DNA from: Salminus brasiliensis
Taxonomy: Eukaryota; Chordata; Actinopteri; Characiformes; Bryconidae
Assembly: GCF_030463535.1 (NCBI RefSeq)
Contig: NC_132899.1
Span: forward strand, 20,365,990-20,429,989
Length of the DNA stretch: 64,000 nt
Reading direction: 5' to 3'
Position 1 is the stretch's first letter; each line of letters opens with the position of its first letter. A model generated the notes under the pieces. It was not told the origin of the DNA. It was given only the letters and a program-made list of their open reading frames with translations, and did not search any database. Below, in pieces: positions 8,241 to 20,500 of the stretch. The position numbers were made by a program, and so were the translations under genes.

Positions 8241-9177
8241 TAATTTTTTTTGTTGGATTATTAATTTAGCTTTTCTGTACTGTTATTTGTTTGTTTGTGA
8301 GTACCTCTACATTTATGAATTTTTCTACTTCATATTGAAATATTTTTATTTGTTTGCACAATGCTAAAGAACTGATCATACTGATGCTGATACAGTTGAC
8401 ATGTCAATCAATGTTCTGCAGGAAACAGTCTTCACTGACAATGAAACATTTCCAAAATATTTTCCACAACTGTTCATAATGCATACAGTGCACATCTGAA
8501 TAAGAAATTACTTACTAATTCATTTATGCATGGATCTGCAGACTGGTTGCAGAGGATGGAGCTGGAGCAGGTTTCAGGAATCTATTAAATCATACTATAA
8601 AATAAAATGAATTAGCCTAATCTTGGACTATTTTGTGCATATCAGACTGGAATACATTGCAATACGAAGCCAATACATTAAACCCGGGTGTCACGTTGCC
8701 TATGCAGAAACCTCAGGATAGTCAGGGATCCCACCTATCCTGCCCATGGACTATTCAGCCTCCTGCCCTCTGGTTTGCGGTGTATGACATAAATGCACTA
8801 AACGCATTAAAACGCACAAAATGCATAAACAGATATAAAGAAAAATAAATACGTGGCTACATCTCAGGTATAGATACGTTATAATATATTCATCTGATGA
8901 ATTGATCTGGACCCTGTCATCCTTTACCCTGACAGTTCATGGTAAAGCAGGACCCGTTTGGCACACATGAGAACAGTCCACTGACCCGGCTGTTAGTTTT
9001 TTTTCTGCGTATAACCTCACAGTTTCATAAATCTCACACACGGCCCCCTTCACTGCTCAGACAACCACTCTTCAGTGTTTACAGACGGCGTCATCAGCGC
9101 ACAACTGAGACGACAAAGGCTGAAAATAAAACAGGTGAAGGTGCAACTCGGCTCCGCGTGTCCTTATACACAAACTT
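8241..9177. other. Intergenic, nothing recognised
   Basis: AT-rich unique sequence with no exon, RNA gene or clear transposon that I can support. Confidence 0.5.
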
Positions 9178-9275
9178 TAATGTGAATCTGGTAGTTATTC
9201 TTTACATTGTGTCATTTTCCACAATTTCGTGATAATTAGACCAATAGAAATGCTCCAAAATGACTCGGACTGAAA
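9178..9275. mobile_element. Partial copy of the MITE at 31552-31736
   Basis: It shares a GTGAATCTGG...TTCTTTACATTGTGTCA block and a 25-bp identical stretch around AATGCTCCAAAATGACT with 31597-31682. The terminal inverted repeats seen in the other copy are absent or decayed here. Confidence 0.7.
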
Positions 9276-9569
9276 TCTTTTTTTTTTATTTTTTGTTTGA
9301 CCAATGAAGGTTAATTTATTTTTACTTCTCCTGTAAATAATATGTGTTTTAAATGAGAAGAGAGATGAACTTCAGAACAGAAAACCCGAATGAATCAGGA
9401 TTCTGCATCTGAACTAATTCCGAGAGTCCAGTTCTGCTAAATCGCTCCTTAAAACCTAAAAATTAAAGACAACAGCAACATGTAAATGTCTATAATAGAG
9501 CAAAAACATTTTGTTTTGGAAAAAGTAGTGCCAGATGGTGTGTTGGCTGCTCTAAAATGTGCCGAATTC

Positions 9570-11835
9570 TGTGCTGATACTTTAAGATGAATTAATTGGT
9601 GTGCCAGCCGCTTTAAGATGAGCTGGTTGGTGTGCCAGCCGCTTTAAGATGAGCTGGTTGGTGTGCCAGCCGCTTTAAGATGTGCTGGTTGGTGTGCCAG
9701 CTGCTTTAAGATGTGCTGGTTGGTGTGCCAGCCGCTTTAAGATGAGCTGGTTGGTGTGCCAGCCGCTTTAAGATGAGCTGGTTGCTGTGCCAGCCGCTTT
9801 AAGATGAGCTGGTTGCTGTGCCAGCCGCTTTAAGATGAGCTGGTTGCTGTGCCAGCCGCTTTAAGATGAGCTGGTTGGTGTGCCAGCTGCTTTAAGATGA
9901 GCTGGTTGCTGTGCCAGCCGCTTTAAGATGAGCTGGTTGCTGTGCCAGCCGCTTTAAGATGAGCTGGTTGCTGTGCCAGCCGCTTTAAGATGAGCTGGTT
10001 GCTGTGCCAGCTGCTTTAAGATGTGCTGGTTGGTGTGCCAGCCGCTTTAAGATGAGCTGGTTGGTGTGCCAGCCGCTTTAAGATGAGCTGGTTGGTGTGC
10101 CAGCCGCTTTAAGATGAGCTGGTTGGTGTGCCAGCCGCTTTAAGATGAGCTGGTTGCTGTGCCAGCCGCTTTAAGATGAGCTGGTTGCTGTGCCAGCCGC
10201 TTTAAGATGTGCTGGTTGGTGTGTCAGCTGCTTTAAGATGAATTAATTGGTGTGCCAGCCGCTTTAAGATGTGCTGGTTGGTGTGCCAGCTGCTTTAAGA
10301 TGAGCTGGTTGGTGTGCCAGCTGCTTTAAGATGAATTAATTGGTGTGCCAGCTGCTTTAAGATGAGCTGGTTGGTGTGCCAGCTGCTTTAAGATGTGCTG
10401 GTTGGTGTGCCAGCTGCTTTAAGATGAGCTGGTTGGTGTGCCAGCTGCTTTAAGATGAGCTGGTTGGTGTGCCAGCTGCTTTAAGATGAGCTGGTTGGTG
10501 TGCCAGCTGCTTTAAGATGTGCTGGTTGGTGTGCCAGCTGCTTTAAGATGAGCTGGTTGGTGTGCCAGCTGCTTTAAGATGAGCTGGTTGGTGTGCCAGC
10601 TGCTTTAAGATGAGCTGGTTGGTGTGCCAGCCGGTTTAAGATGAGCTGGTTGGTGTGCCAGCCGCTTTAAGATGAGCTGGTTGGTGTGCCAGCTGCTTTA
10701 AGATGAGCTGGTTGGTGTGCCAGCCGCTTTAAGATGTGCTGGTTGGTGTGCCAGCTGCTTTAAGATGAGCTGGTTGGTGTGCCAGCTGCTTTAAGATGAG
10801 CTGGTTGGTGTGCCAGCTGCTTTAAGATGAGCTGGTTGGTGTGCCAGCTGCTTTAAGATGTGCTGGTTGGTGTGCCAGCTGCTTTAAGATGAGCTGGTTG
10901 GTGTGCCAGCTGCTTTAAGATGAGCTGGTTGGTGTGCCAGCTGCTTTAAGATGAGCTGGTTGGTGTGCCAGCCGGTTTAAGATGAGCTGGTTGGTGTGCC
11001 AGCCGCTTTAAGATGAGCTGGTTGGTGTGCCAGCTGCTTTAAGATGAGCTGGTTGGTGTGCCAGCCGCTTTAAGATGTGCTGGTTGGTGTGCCAGCTGCT
11101 TTAAGATGAGCTGGTTGGTGTGCCAGCTGCTTTAAGATGAGCTGGCTGGTGTGCCAGCTGCTTTAAGATGAGCTGGTTGGTGTGCCAGCTGCTTTAAGAT
11201 GTGCTGGTTGGTGTGCCAGCTGCTTTAAGATGTGCTGGTTGGTGTGTCAGCTGCTTTAAGATGAGCTGGTTGGTGTGCCAGCTGCTTTAAGATGAATTAA
11301 TTGGTCTGCCATCCGCTTTAAGATGAGCTGGTTGGTGTGCCAGCCGCTTTAAGATGAGCTGGTTGGTGTGCCAGCCGCTTTAAGATGTGCTGGTTGGTGT
11401 GCCAGCCGCTTTAAGATGTGCTGGTTGGTGTGCCAGCCGGTTTAAGATGAGCTGGTTGGTGTGTCAGCTGCTTTAAGATGAATTAATTGGTGTGCCAGCC
11501 GCTTTAAGATGAGCTGGTTGGTGTGCCAGCCGCTTTAAGATGTGCTGGTTGGTGTGCCAGCCGGTTTAAGATGAGCTGGTTGGTGTGTCAGCTGCTTTAA
11601 GATGAATTAATTGGTGTGCCAGCCGCTTTAAGATGAGCTGGTTGGTGTGCCAGCCGCTTTAAGATGTGCTGGTTGGTGTGCCAGCTGCTTTAAGATGAGC
11701 CGGTTGGTGTGCCAGCTGCTTTAAGATGAGCTGGTTGGTGTGCCAGCTGCTTTAAGATGAGCTGGTTGGTGTGCCAGCCGCTTTAGGATGTGCACATTGT
11801 GTGCTGCTGCTTGAAGATGTACCAGAGGTGTGCCA
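9570..11835. repeat. 31-bp minisatellite, about 70 units
   Basis: The unit is close to GGTGTGCCAGC(C/T)GCTTTAAG followed by ATG(A/T)GCTGGTT, with exact 31-bp spacing along 2.2 kb. Units alternate between CAGCCG and CAGCTG (an E-box palindrome). A minority have AATTAATTGG in place of GCTGGTTGG. Higher-order structure is visible. A rare CCGGTTTAAG variant recurs 341 bp apart (11 units) at 10631 and 10972, and 124 bp apart (4 units) at 11437 and 11561. Edges decay at 9560 and 11800-11835. There is no open reading frame through it. Confidence 0.97.
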
Positions 11836-12129
11836 GCCACATAATTTGCAGTCAACACAACTGACAGCAGAACACAATTACACTCTCGAGCTTTCTGAGC
11901 ATGTTCCCTACAAAAATGGAGATTTTAATTCACAGATATGAGCACAGGTGCTAACATTAGGATCTGTAGACTGGACTTTACTGAGGAGTCAAAGTGATCA
12001 CGCTGGGTTTGCAGACACCTGCATACACAGTAAACGGTCCCTGGTCCTACATTCATTTTGTAGTTTCTCTAGTGTTGCTTTATTGGTTATCATTTTTTTT
12101 TCACCCATGCTTCTGGACATGTGGCTGAA

Positions 12130-12420
12130 ACTATTCAGCTGGCAGGGAGCGACTCCACTCGGTGTGAGCAAGTACTCACGACGCCGGCCTTACGGTGCAT
12201 TGCATCATGGGAAGAGACAAAGCACCCAGCTCCTCCCCACGTGTCTGTCTGTAGGAAGCCCTGGAAGCAGCAACATGGAAGCAGAGCGGAGATCCTGACA
12301 AATTCCCCCAACTCTCCTCAACTCCCAAACTGGGGAAGGTTCATCTGCTTCGACAGGGTAGAGTTCAGTCCGTCTTGTAAATTGCAGGTTAGGTTTTATT
12401 CTCTGACTGTTAGAAATGTC
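12130..12420 (+). promoter_or_regulatory. Possible polr3e promoter / untranslated first exon
   Basis: This is the only CpG-containing, GC-richer patch upstream of polr3e (CGACGCCGGCC near 12178, followed by GCATCATGGGAAG). It could hold a noncoding first exon with a donor-like CAG|GTTAGG near 12387. The coding exon 1 at 14519 is preceded by an acceptor-like TATAG near 14421. The assignment is inference from position and composition. Confidence 0.35.
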
Positions 12421-13231
12421 TTAAATTAGTTCTCAAACCGAGGCCTGGAAACGTGATTGTTGTGTTATGCGTGCTGAGCTACAGCGTTAGCTCGCTAGCT
12501 AAACTTAGGTAGCTAACTGGAAATGTTGAAGACGTTACAGCGTTTCGTGGGTTCATTCACGATATACCTGCACTGTGGTGATAATTAACAGAGATATCCT
12601 GGTTATTCTCGAAGTTTAGTTTGACATTGAGACGTTTCAAATCCCCTCTACCCTTTATTGGTAGCTCCTGTACACGAGTGACAGATGTAGGAGTGAAGGA
12701 GTGCGCGGCTCAACGTGGAGACCAGCGTGAAACCTGCTGGCTGACCATGATGATTAGAAAGTGCTGTTTACTGTGTATCATATGCAGGTGTCTGCAAACC
12801 CAGCATGATCACTGTGACTCCTCAGGAAAATGCAGTCCACAGACCCTAATGTTAGCACTTGTGCTAGTCACGCTATCTGTGAGTTAACCTCTACTCTCCT
12901 GAAGGGAATCAGAAAGCTCAGAGTAGCGGTTTGTTCTCCTGTCAGTTGTGTTGGCTGTCTGCAAGGGATTTGGCAGTGAAACAGCATGGTGCTAGTGGTT
13001 TAGCTCTCTGACTTGCCTTTTGGAAGAGAATCTGCTCTTTGTGAAGTTAGCTGTTGTCTAGAGAACCAGTTTTCTTCAGGTGGCCGATTTTACCTTCGTT
13101 TTGTTAGTCGTTTAGATTAGCCTGATGTAAAATAATGTAAAAATGAGGGATGCACTGATGCCACTTTTCCATTTCTAGTGTAGATACAAGATTTTCAAGT
13201 GTCTACTGATGCAAACTCTGACTTAAATAAG

Positions 13232-13660
13232 ATGAGATTGCGATAAGATAATCCTTTATTAGTCCCACAGTGGGGAAATTCACAGTGACACAGCAGCCAA
13301 AGCAAAACGTAGATAAATTACCAATATATAAATAATAGATGTAAAAAAAACAAACAAAAAAAACCTCAATATTATTTACAGATAATTGAAAATTGACCCT
13401 TAATTGCACATTGTGTTTTTGAATTGAGGGACCTCTATCCCCTGAACATGTGTGTGTGTGTGTGTGTATGCGCTCTGCTGGGAGCAGTGCTGGATAGATG
13501 GCTATAAAGTGTTCCACTTTTTGTAGGTTGTACTTTTTAAAAATCTGATCCCCAATAAGATACATTATGCTTGAAAGAACAGCATTTACTGGTTGAGTAA
13601 CTGCACATCTGAAAAGTTTCAGAGCTATGAAAAAACTGAAATCGCCACAACGCAGAAAGA
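13232..13660. mobile_element. Degenerate dispersed retroelement-like repeat, copy 2
   Basis: The same motif order as 7596-7860, beginning GATAAGATAATCCTTTATTAGT. This copy extends further, through ATCTGATCCCCAATAAGATAC. A (TG)n run lies at 13450-13467. It is noncoding. Confidence 0.6.
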
Positions 13661-14518
13661 CGTGGAAGCAGGGACGCATTATCTTGTCTCTTTAATGGTA
13701 TTAATAACTATTTATGACTGGTGCTTACTGGTTGTTTAAAGGTTTGGTTTCTTAACAAAGTATGCAAGCAAAAATGTTCTATGTAACAAATAAAAAAATT
13801 ATAATAAAAAATAAAGTATGGAGTCAGTAAGCTTCATGATATCGGTGCTTTCTAATTCAAAGTACCATGAATAGTATGTGTAATACTGATACAGTACTGG
13901 TATTGGTGCAATACTAGTAAAAATAATACAATTATTGTTAAGTGGACCTTGCTGCATCAAATTTGTTTACAGATGTTGTTATATGTACCAGATGTTGTGG
14001 TTATTAGATGCATTTACCTCTTAAATTGCAAGAGTATTACATAAAATGGTTATAAATAGGTTGCCTGAAGCCGGAGGTGCTTTACAGTAGTTTTGCAAAG
14101 GTATCAGCCTAATTATTATAATTATTATTATTATAGGGAAAATGGTCCCCAAACACAACTTCCACTCAAATGAATCACTATTTTAGTATTGTGAACATTA
14201 CAAATAAAACTGGGCATTATTAATAGTTATATAGTTAATATAATGGCTACATTTGCAGTGCTGCATTGCTGCTACCTAAAATCTGAATTAAAGCATTTCT
14301 AAATATCAAGCTGGAATAAATGGCTGTTTAAATGTAATTATGTAATTAATCAATTAAAACACTAATGCCACTGACATTTAGTGATCTGAATGTCTTTTTA
14401 TTCCCCTACATTTTGTGTATAGGTTTTGCGTGGTATGCTGTGACCATCTCAGCAGTTCTGTAATCCCTGGTTTGGCGTTCATAAGCCTGAGGCAGAGTTT
14501 TCTCCTCGTCCTTTCACA

Positions 14519-17500
14519 ATGGCCAGCGGAGAGGAGGATGACCCGATTATACAAGAGGTACATGTGTGACCCTCAGTGTTTGTCTTTGTCCAGAGAAAGC
14601 TGGGGGAAAATGCATTGCCATGCTTAAACTGGTTGCGAACACAGAGACCTGATGATTGTATTTCCTTTCTTCTTATATTTTTTTAAAGATTGATGTTTAT
14701 CTTGCCAAAAGCCTTGCAGACAAGCTGTATTTGTTCCAGGTAAGAATGCCACATTACTTCTGAGTCAAACGTTCAGATGATTATTTGGTTTTGAGGCGTG
14801 AGCTTGTTGTAGTTGAGTGAAGAAATATCTCCTCTTACAGTATCCTGTGCGCCCTGCCACTATGAACTACGATGATATCACTCATTTATCTGCCAAAATT
14901 AAACCCAAGCAGCAAAAGGTGAGATTTCTTTTAGTATTGAAGAGATTTTTAAGTGTATTTTAATGTTTCTTGTACACGGTTTATATATTGGATATTAATC
15001 AGATCATGCAATGCTTAGGTTGAACTTGAGGTGGCTATTGAAACCATGAGTCCCAACTATTGCCGCAGTAAAGGCGAGCAGATTGCTCTCAACGTGGACG
15101 GCACATCAATGGAAGAGTCCAATACTTATTCCACGTATGTAAATGATCAGTAATCATTTGTCTTTGCAAATTATGCATATGTCCATGTCTGGGAAGGAGC
15201 TTTGGTTCTAAATGTGGTACATGTTTTTTCTTTTACTTTCTCTCATAGAAAAATGATGGATAAGCAGATGTTCTCCTCCATTCAGGCAACTACAAATACA
15301 GCTCGCTATGCTGCGGCAGTGTTTCGTAAAGGTAATTATCTGCATTCACTCTGTAGAAATTGTAGAGTGCTGAGTTGTGTAAAGCCTGTCTGACTGATTG
15401 ACTAATTTTGCTGGCAGGGGAGCTTCACCTCACACCATTACAGGGCATTCTGCAGATGAGGCCCAGCTTTTCATATCTGGATAAAGCTGACAGTAAACAC
15501 AGAGAGAGGGAAGCAGCCAATGAGGGTAAGTCGGTGGTCTCCTGTGACAATGGCAGTCCGGTGTGGGTGTGGAAGCAGTATACCAGTTTCACAGTACACT
15601 CGTAACCTGTACATTTGCTTAATGCTAGCATTGGGGGGAGGGGAAACAGTGCAGCCGAACTGAGAATACCCCAGAAAAAAATGTGGGGTAGTTGTTGTGG
15701 ACAGGTATTCAGTTCGCAAAGAAACATAAATTATTTATTTATTCGATTTTTTATTTATTTATTTATTTTAAATGTCTGGGCTTCAGACTACATCTGTTTT
15801 CTGGTTCCAGTTGACCTACAGTAAATTGCCACTGTATTGATGATTCTGTAGAACATTTTGTGATTCATTTCTCACTATTTCCTAAAATAGTTCCACTAAA
15901 TTTATCTAATGATGAAATTGTCTAATGCTGAGTAACATAAGTAGCATCTTTGTGTTTGTATAAATAATCCAGTCACACAGTTTAGGTAAGATGAGCTGAT
16001 GATTAATACTGAAGTAACATCCCTTTATTTACACCAACAGTTTCTTTAAGACGTTCTGGACTGATTGATTTAGTTTAATAGAGATTCTTAAAATGCCTTT
16101 TGTAGCATGTTTAATATCTTATAATCCAGTCTGACCAATCAGCTCTCAATTCTTTTTAAAACACTGCAGTCACATCACTCATGTTAGTGTGTAGTGGTAC
16201 ACACTTTTGTTGTTGTTTGTCGACAAATGGTGTGAATTAACTGCTTTACAGTGGGTGAATGTGCTGTGATTTATGTTTCTGAACAGTCCACCCAGTTCTG
16301 AACTGTTTAGTGCTGGTGTAAAACAAAGAATAGCGCACAGTTCTCCCGTTGGTAAAACAGGACGTCTCCGAGTGATTGGTTTTTATGTCCTGCTGTAAAA
16401 TAGTTTCACAATGTAGACTCTCTTACTTACCTTCTGAGAAGGCTCTCCAGTGCTGCTGGGTGAATTGCCGGTAGTGTCCGTTGATTGTGCCTTGAGAAGG
16501 CCAGATGGCGCTCTAAGAACCATGGTTAAGACAAAGAATCGGAACTGAATCCATATTAAGATGACTGATACTCCTATCCATTGAAACCTACCTGGATCTG
16601 CCCCTGTTCTGATTCACTAAACTAAGGATGTACTGGGCGGGAAAAAGGAGAACTTCTCTTTTCATTCTTGTAAGGATTGTTGTAACTGATGATGATAGTT
16701 AGATGCTGTCAAAAATCTAGTATATTTTTTAAATGATTATCATACTATTAAAATCTTAAGTTGACATGATGTGAATAAGTGTGTATGAAGCTCTCTTTGT
16801 TCTGTTTGACATTTGTGTGATGTTTTGCATTTTAAACTTACAAATATGTCCTGTCACAGCCGGGGACTCTTCTCAAGATGAGGCGGAGGAGGACATCAAG
16901 CAGATCACTGTAAGTCTTTAAACCAAATGTAATGTGGTGCAGTCACACAGATCAAACCTCCTAATGAAGTGAAGCCTGAAGTAAATATTTAGTCTTCTGT
17001 AATCTTATTGAAATCACCTCGTGGAAATAGTTTTCTGTAATATGTGATATAATGATCACTGCCTTTTTTGTCCGCCTACTAGGTAAGGTTCGCCAGACCA
17101 GAGTCAGAGCAGGCTCGTCAACGGAGAATCCAGTCTTACGAGTTTCTGCAAAAGAAACAAGCTGAAGAGCCCTGGGTCCATTTACACTACCATGGCTTAA
17201 AAGTAGGTGTAATTTGAACAATGAAAGGCCAGTGCATATTTGATGTATGTAGTTTGCTTCGTTAGTTTAGCGTCATGTCTCATTATGGTTGTCCTGTCTG
17301 TAGGATGGGCGATCTGAACATGAGCGCCAGTATCTTTACTGCCAGGCCATGGATACTACAGAGAACACAGAGTTGATAAAATCCCCGTGGTGAGTACATA
17401 AAGAAATTATGATGTATTAAAATGGTTAGAGATTGGAATTATTTAATTACTGGAAAAATATATAGTTAAGGTAATCAGTGACAAATGATATAAACTAATT

Positions 17501-20500
17501 TACAGGCTGTAGCAACAGGATGTAATGTTAGTTTAAGCTCTTCCACTCGCACACAGCCAATAAAGTAAGCAGAGAAATAGAAAATGGGCAAATGGGAATG
17601 GTGGATAATGTATGGTGCAACGTTATGTTAGCAAGATAAAAGACATAGGGCAATGAAGACCCAGCAATTATGATGCTGTTATGCTGCTGCATTGACAAAT
17701 GTTGTTGTTGAATATTATTTATTTCAAGTAAAATGGTTTTTAAGCTTGATGCATCAATTTTTATTTAATGTAAAAAGGTTTACATTTAGTATATCATTAA
17801 TCATTATATCTGTTTAATTTATGCACAGTATAAACTTCAAATTGCTGCTGCATGGTTTGAACCCTATAGAAATTCTTGGAATTACTTGGAAACAACTCTT
17901 TTTCATTGACGTCTAATTAAGTTAAGGGCATTTTTGCCTTCTGGAAAGTCACTATTTTGGAGATACATGTTTTTCATTAGACAGCGATGAAATATATGGC
18001 CAGTGGGTATCAGACCAACATATTGGATATCGGTCTCATTGTCTTCTGAGATAAGTTAATAGATAATGGCCCAAAAAACACACTCATCAACCCTTGGCTA
18101 CGTAATCAATATTTTATTATTCAAATCTAAATTCATCCAAATTCAGTCCATAAGGTTTTGTAATTTATCATTTATTTTTTTTGTTTTTAGTTCTCTTTGA
18201 ACCATAGTTGTCTGGGATTTATGCTAGATTTCCAGTGAGTTTCTTTCAAAGAGTAAAATTCAGCTTGAGTTCGGGGGAATCTGTAATTTATTTTGTTGAC
18301 TGTAATGCAGTGTTCTCCCTTTCGTTTCTCTAGTGAGTACCTTGCCATGCTCATGCCGCCACTAACAGAAGAAAAGATGTAAGTAGAATGTGTTTTCTTC
18401 TGTCTGCTTTTCTTGAGGATGTTGATATTTGGAGATGAGTCATATCACTATTATAAATGTTCATTATCTGTGTCTTTATTGCCATTTTCAGAGTCAAGCC
18501 AGTGGGCCCCAGCAATGTGTTGTCTATGGCCCAACTACGCACCCTGCCCCTTGGGGATCAAGTCAAGACTTTGATGAAGAATGGTAAATTCACTTAACAC
18601 GCTAACTCATTATAATTAATGTGATCTATATCCAGATATTAATGCACCCCCTCTCCCTTTTTAGTTAAAGTCATGCCATTTGCCAACCTAATGGGACTGC
18701 TTGCATCGGGCACAGACTCCACAGCAGTACTACGCTGCATACAACAGGTGGCGCTGCTTGTCCAGGGGAACTGGGTTGTTAAGAGGTGAGATTAATAAGT
18801 TGTCTCTGGCTCTTCCTGTGTTAATGTTCGGTTATGTAATCAGTAGTATGACAGTACATATGCACACATCCTACAGTGGTTTGGGGTGAATGGATTAATA
18901 AATACATATATATTTTTTTAATTACAGCGATGTTCTGTATCCCAAGTCTACCTGCAGTCCACATAGTGGAGTACCTGCAGAAGTTCTCTGTAGAGGTCGG
19001 GACTTTGTGGTAAGTAGTTAAAGTGAAACCTGTCCTGAGGTCACGCTGTAGGTACATGCGGCACACCTTCATAAACAGCAGAAATGCATAAAATCAGTTC
19101 TGATTTCAGATGCGGTGCTTAAATCTGATTCATATTAAAAGTAGCAGTCTGATCAGGTGAAAACCTTTAAGTCAAATAAAAATGGGTTCTCTGTTTTTAA
19201 TTCAGAATAGTCAATTATCAACCAAATAATAATACCACCTTTTATTTTCTAATGAATTGCCTTCATAATGGACCAACTAACTGATTATTGGGGAAGGGGA
19301 AGATTTCAGCACTACCTTGGATTTGGCCCACTTTTACATGCAGTGTGAATGTAGCCTTTGTTTATGGAAACAAAACTTCTGCATGTGGAAATGGAACCTA
19401 AAAAACTACTGGCCTCTAATTCAGTTGTTTTGCATTTTGTCTTGGTCAATTTAGATGTGGAGATTTACACATGAACGCTCTCTGATGAGAAAAGAAGTTG
19501 CTGCTGTCATAAAGGTAATCACCTGGAGCGGTTTATAACTCTACTGGAACAAGAGTTGGTTCTATTTATACTGTGTAGTCCATATGTTGCTAGGTATCGA
19601 AATTAAGAGTGCTGTTATTCATTCTGTGTAGATTGCATGCATTTGCTTAGAAAGTTTAATGTTTTGTCTTAAATTCTTGATATCTGAAACTAGTAGTGTA
19701 TTACCCAGTAACCTTAAGGAGGGTAATTCTGAACGTGTGTGAGTTTGTATGGGTTGTTCTCAATCAAATGAGGAAAATCTGCATGAATGGGATAGAGAGG
19801 CAGAGAGAGGTTTGTAGATGTGAAGCTCATGAACCTGCTCATTTGGTTGCACACACAATCACTCGCTCAAACCATCACTCACTCACATTTAGCAGGCTGT
19901 ATATTTTTCACAAGGGAGCACTATTTGTGCTCCTATAACTGTTAGTGCTTTGCATCAATGACTGTGTATGACCTTGTTTTCGTAATTATCATGTTAACTT
20001 GACATCACTGTGTTATTCTGTTGATTAAATTCTCCTGTGTGCACACTCAGCTGCCTCCTGAGGATGTGAAGGACTTTTTGGAACAGATGGCCATTCCCAG
20101 AGCGAACAGAGGCTGGGACTTTCTGTTGCCTACTGATCAAGACTTTGTCAAGAAGCACCCTGATGTGGCTCAGAGACAGCACATGCTCTGGATGGGCATC
20201 CAGAACAAGTAAACTGCAAATTTGAATTTCTTTTTCATGAAATGGTGCTTGCTTATTGCAAAGACTGTCTGTTTTTGTTCCTGTAATTAATTGGTTTTAA
20301 TTATTTAACTGCAGGCTAGAGAAAGTTTTCAACTTCTCGAAGGAGGATTTCCTGCAGAAAAAGGACACTCCGCCAGGTATTTCTAATTCTCTAATTATTA
20401 TATAGAGCTTATAAACTAGATTTGCTCTTTAAATGCCAGCTAGATTTAGTTTTTCTTCTTACAAATCAGATATCTTTGTGTTTTCAGAGCCACTGCATAT

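Noticed and set aside
9570-11835. Array considered as a CRISPR-like repeat
   Set aside because: Units are directly contiguous at 31 bp with no unique spacers, in a vertebrate genome. It is a minisatellite.
11948-12887. Open frames of 80-116 codons upstream of polr3e
   Set aside because: No recognisable domain, no splice support and no repeat in the known gene structure. They overlap the presumed promoter region.
15425-15727. Minus-strand frames opposite polr3e exon 6
   Set aside because: They are antisense shadows of a well-supported exon and its intron.
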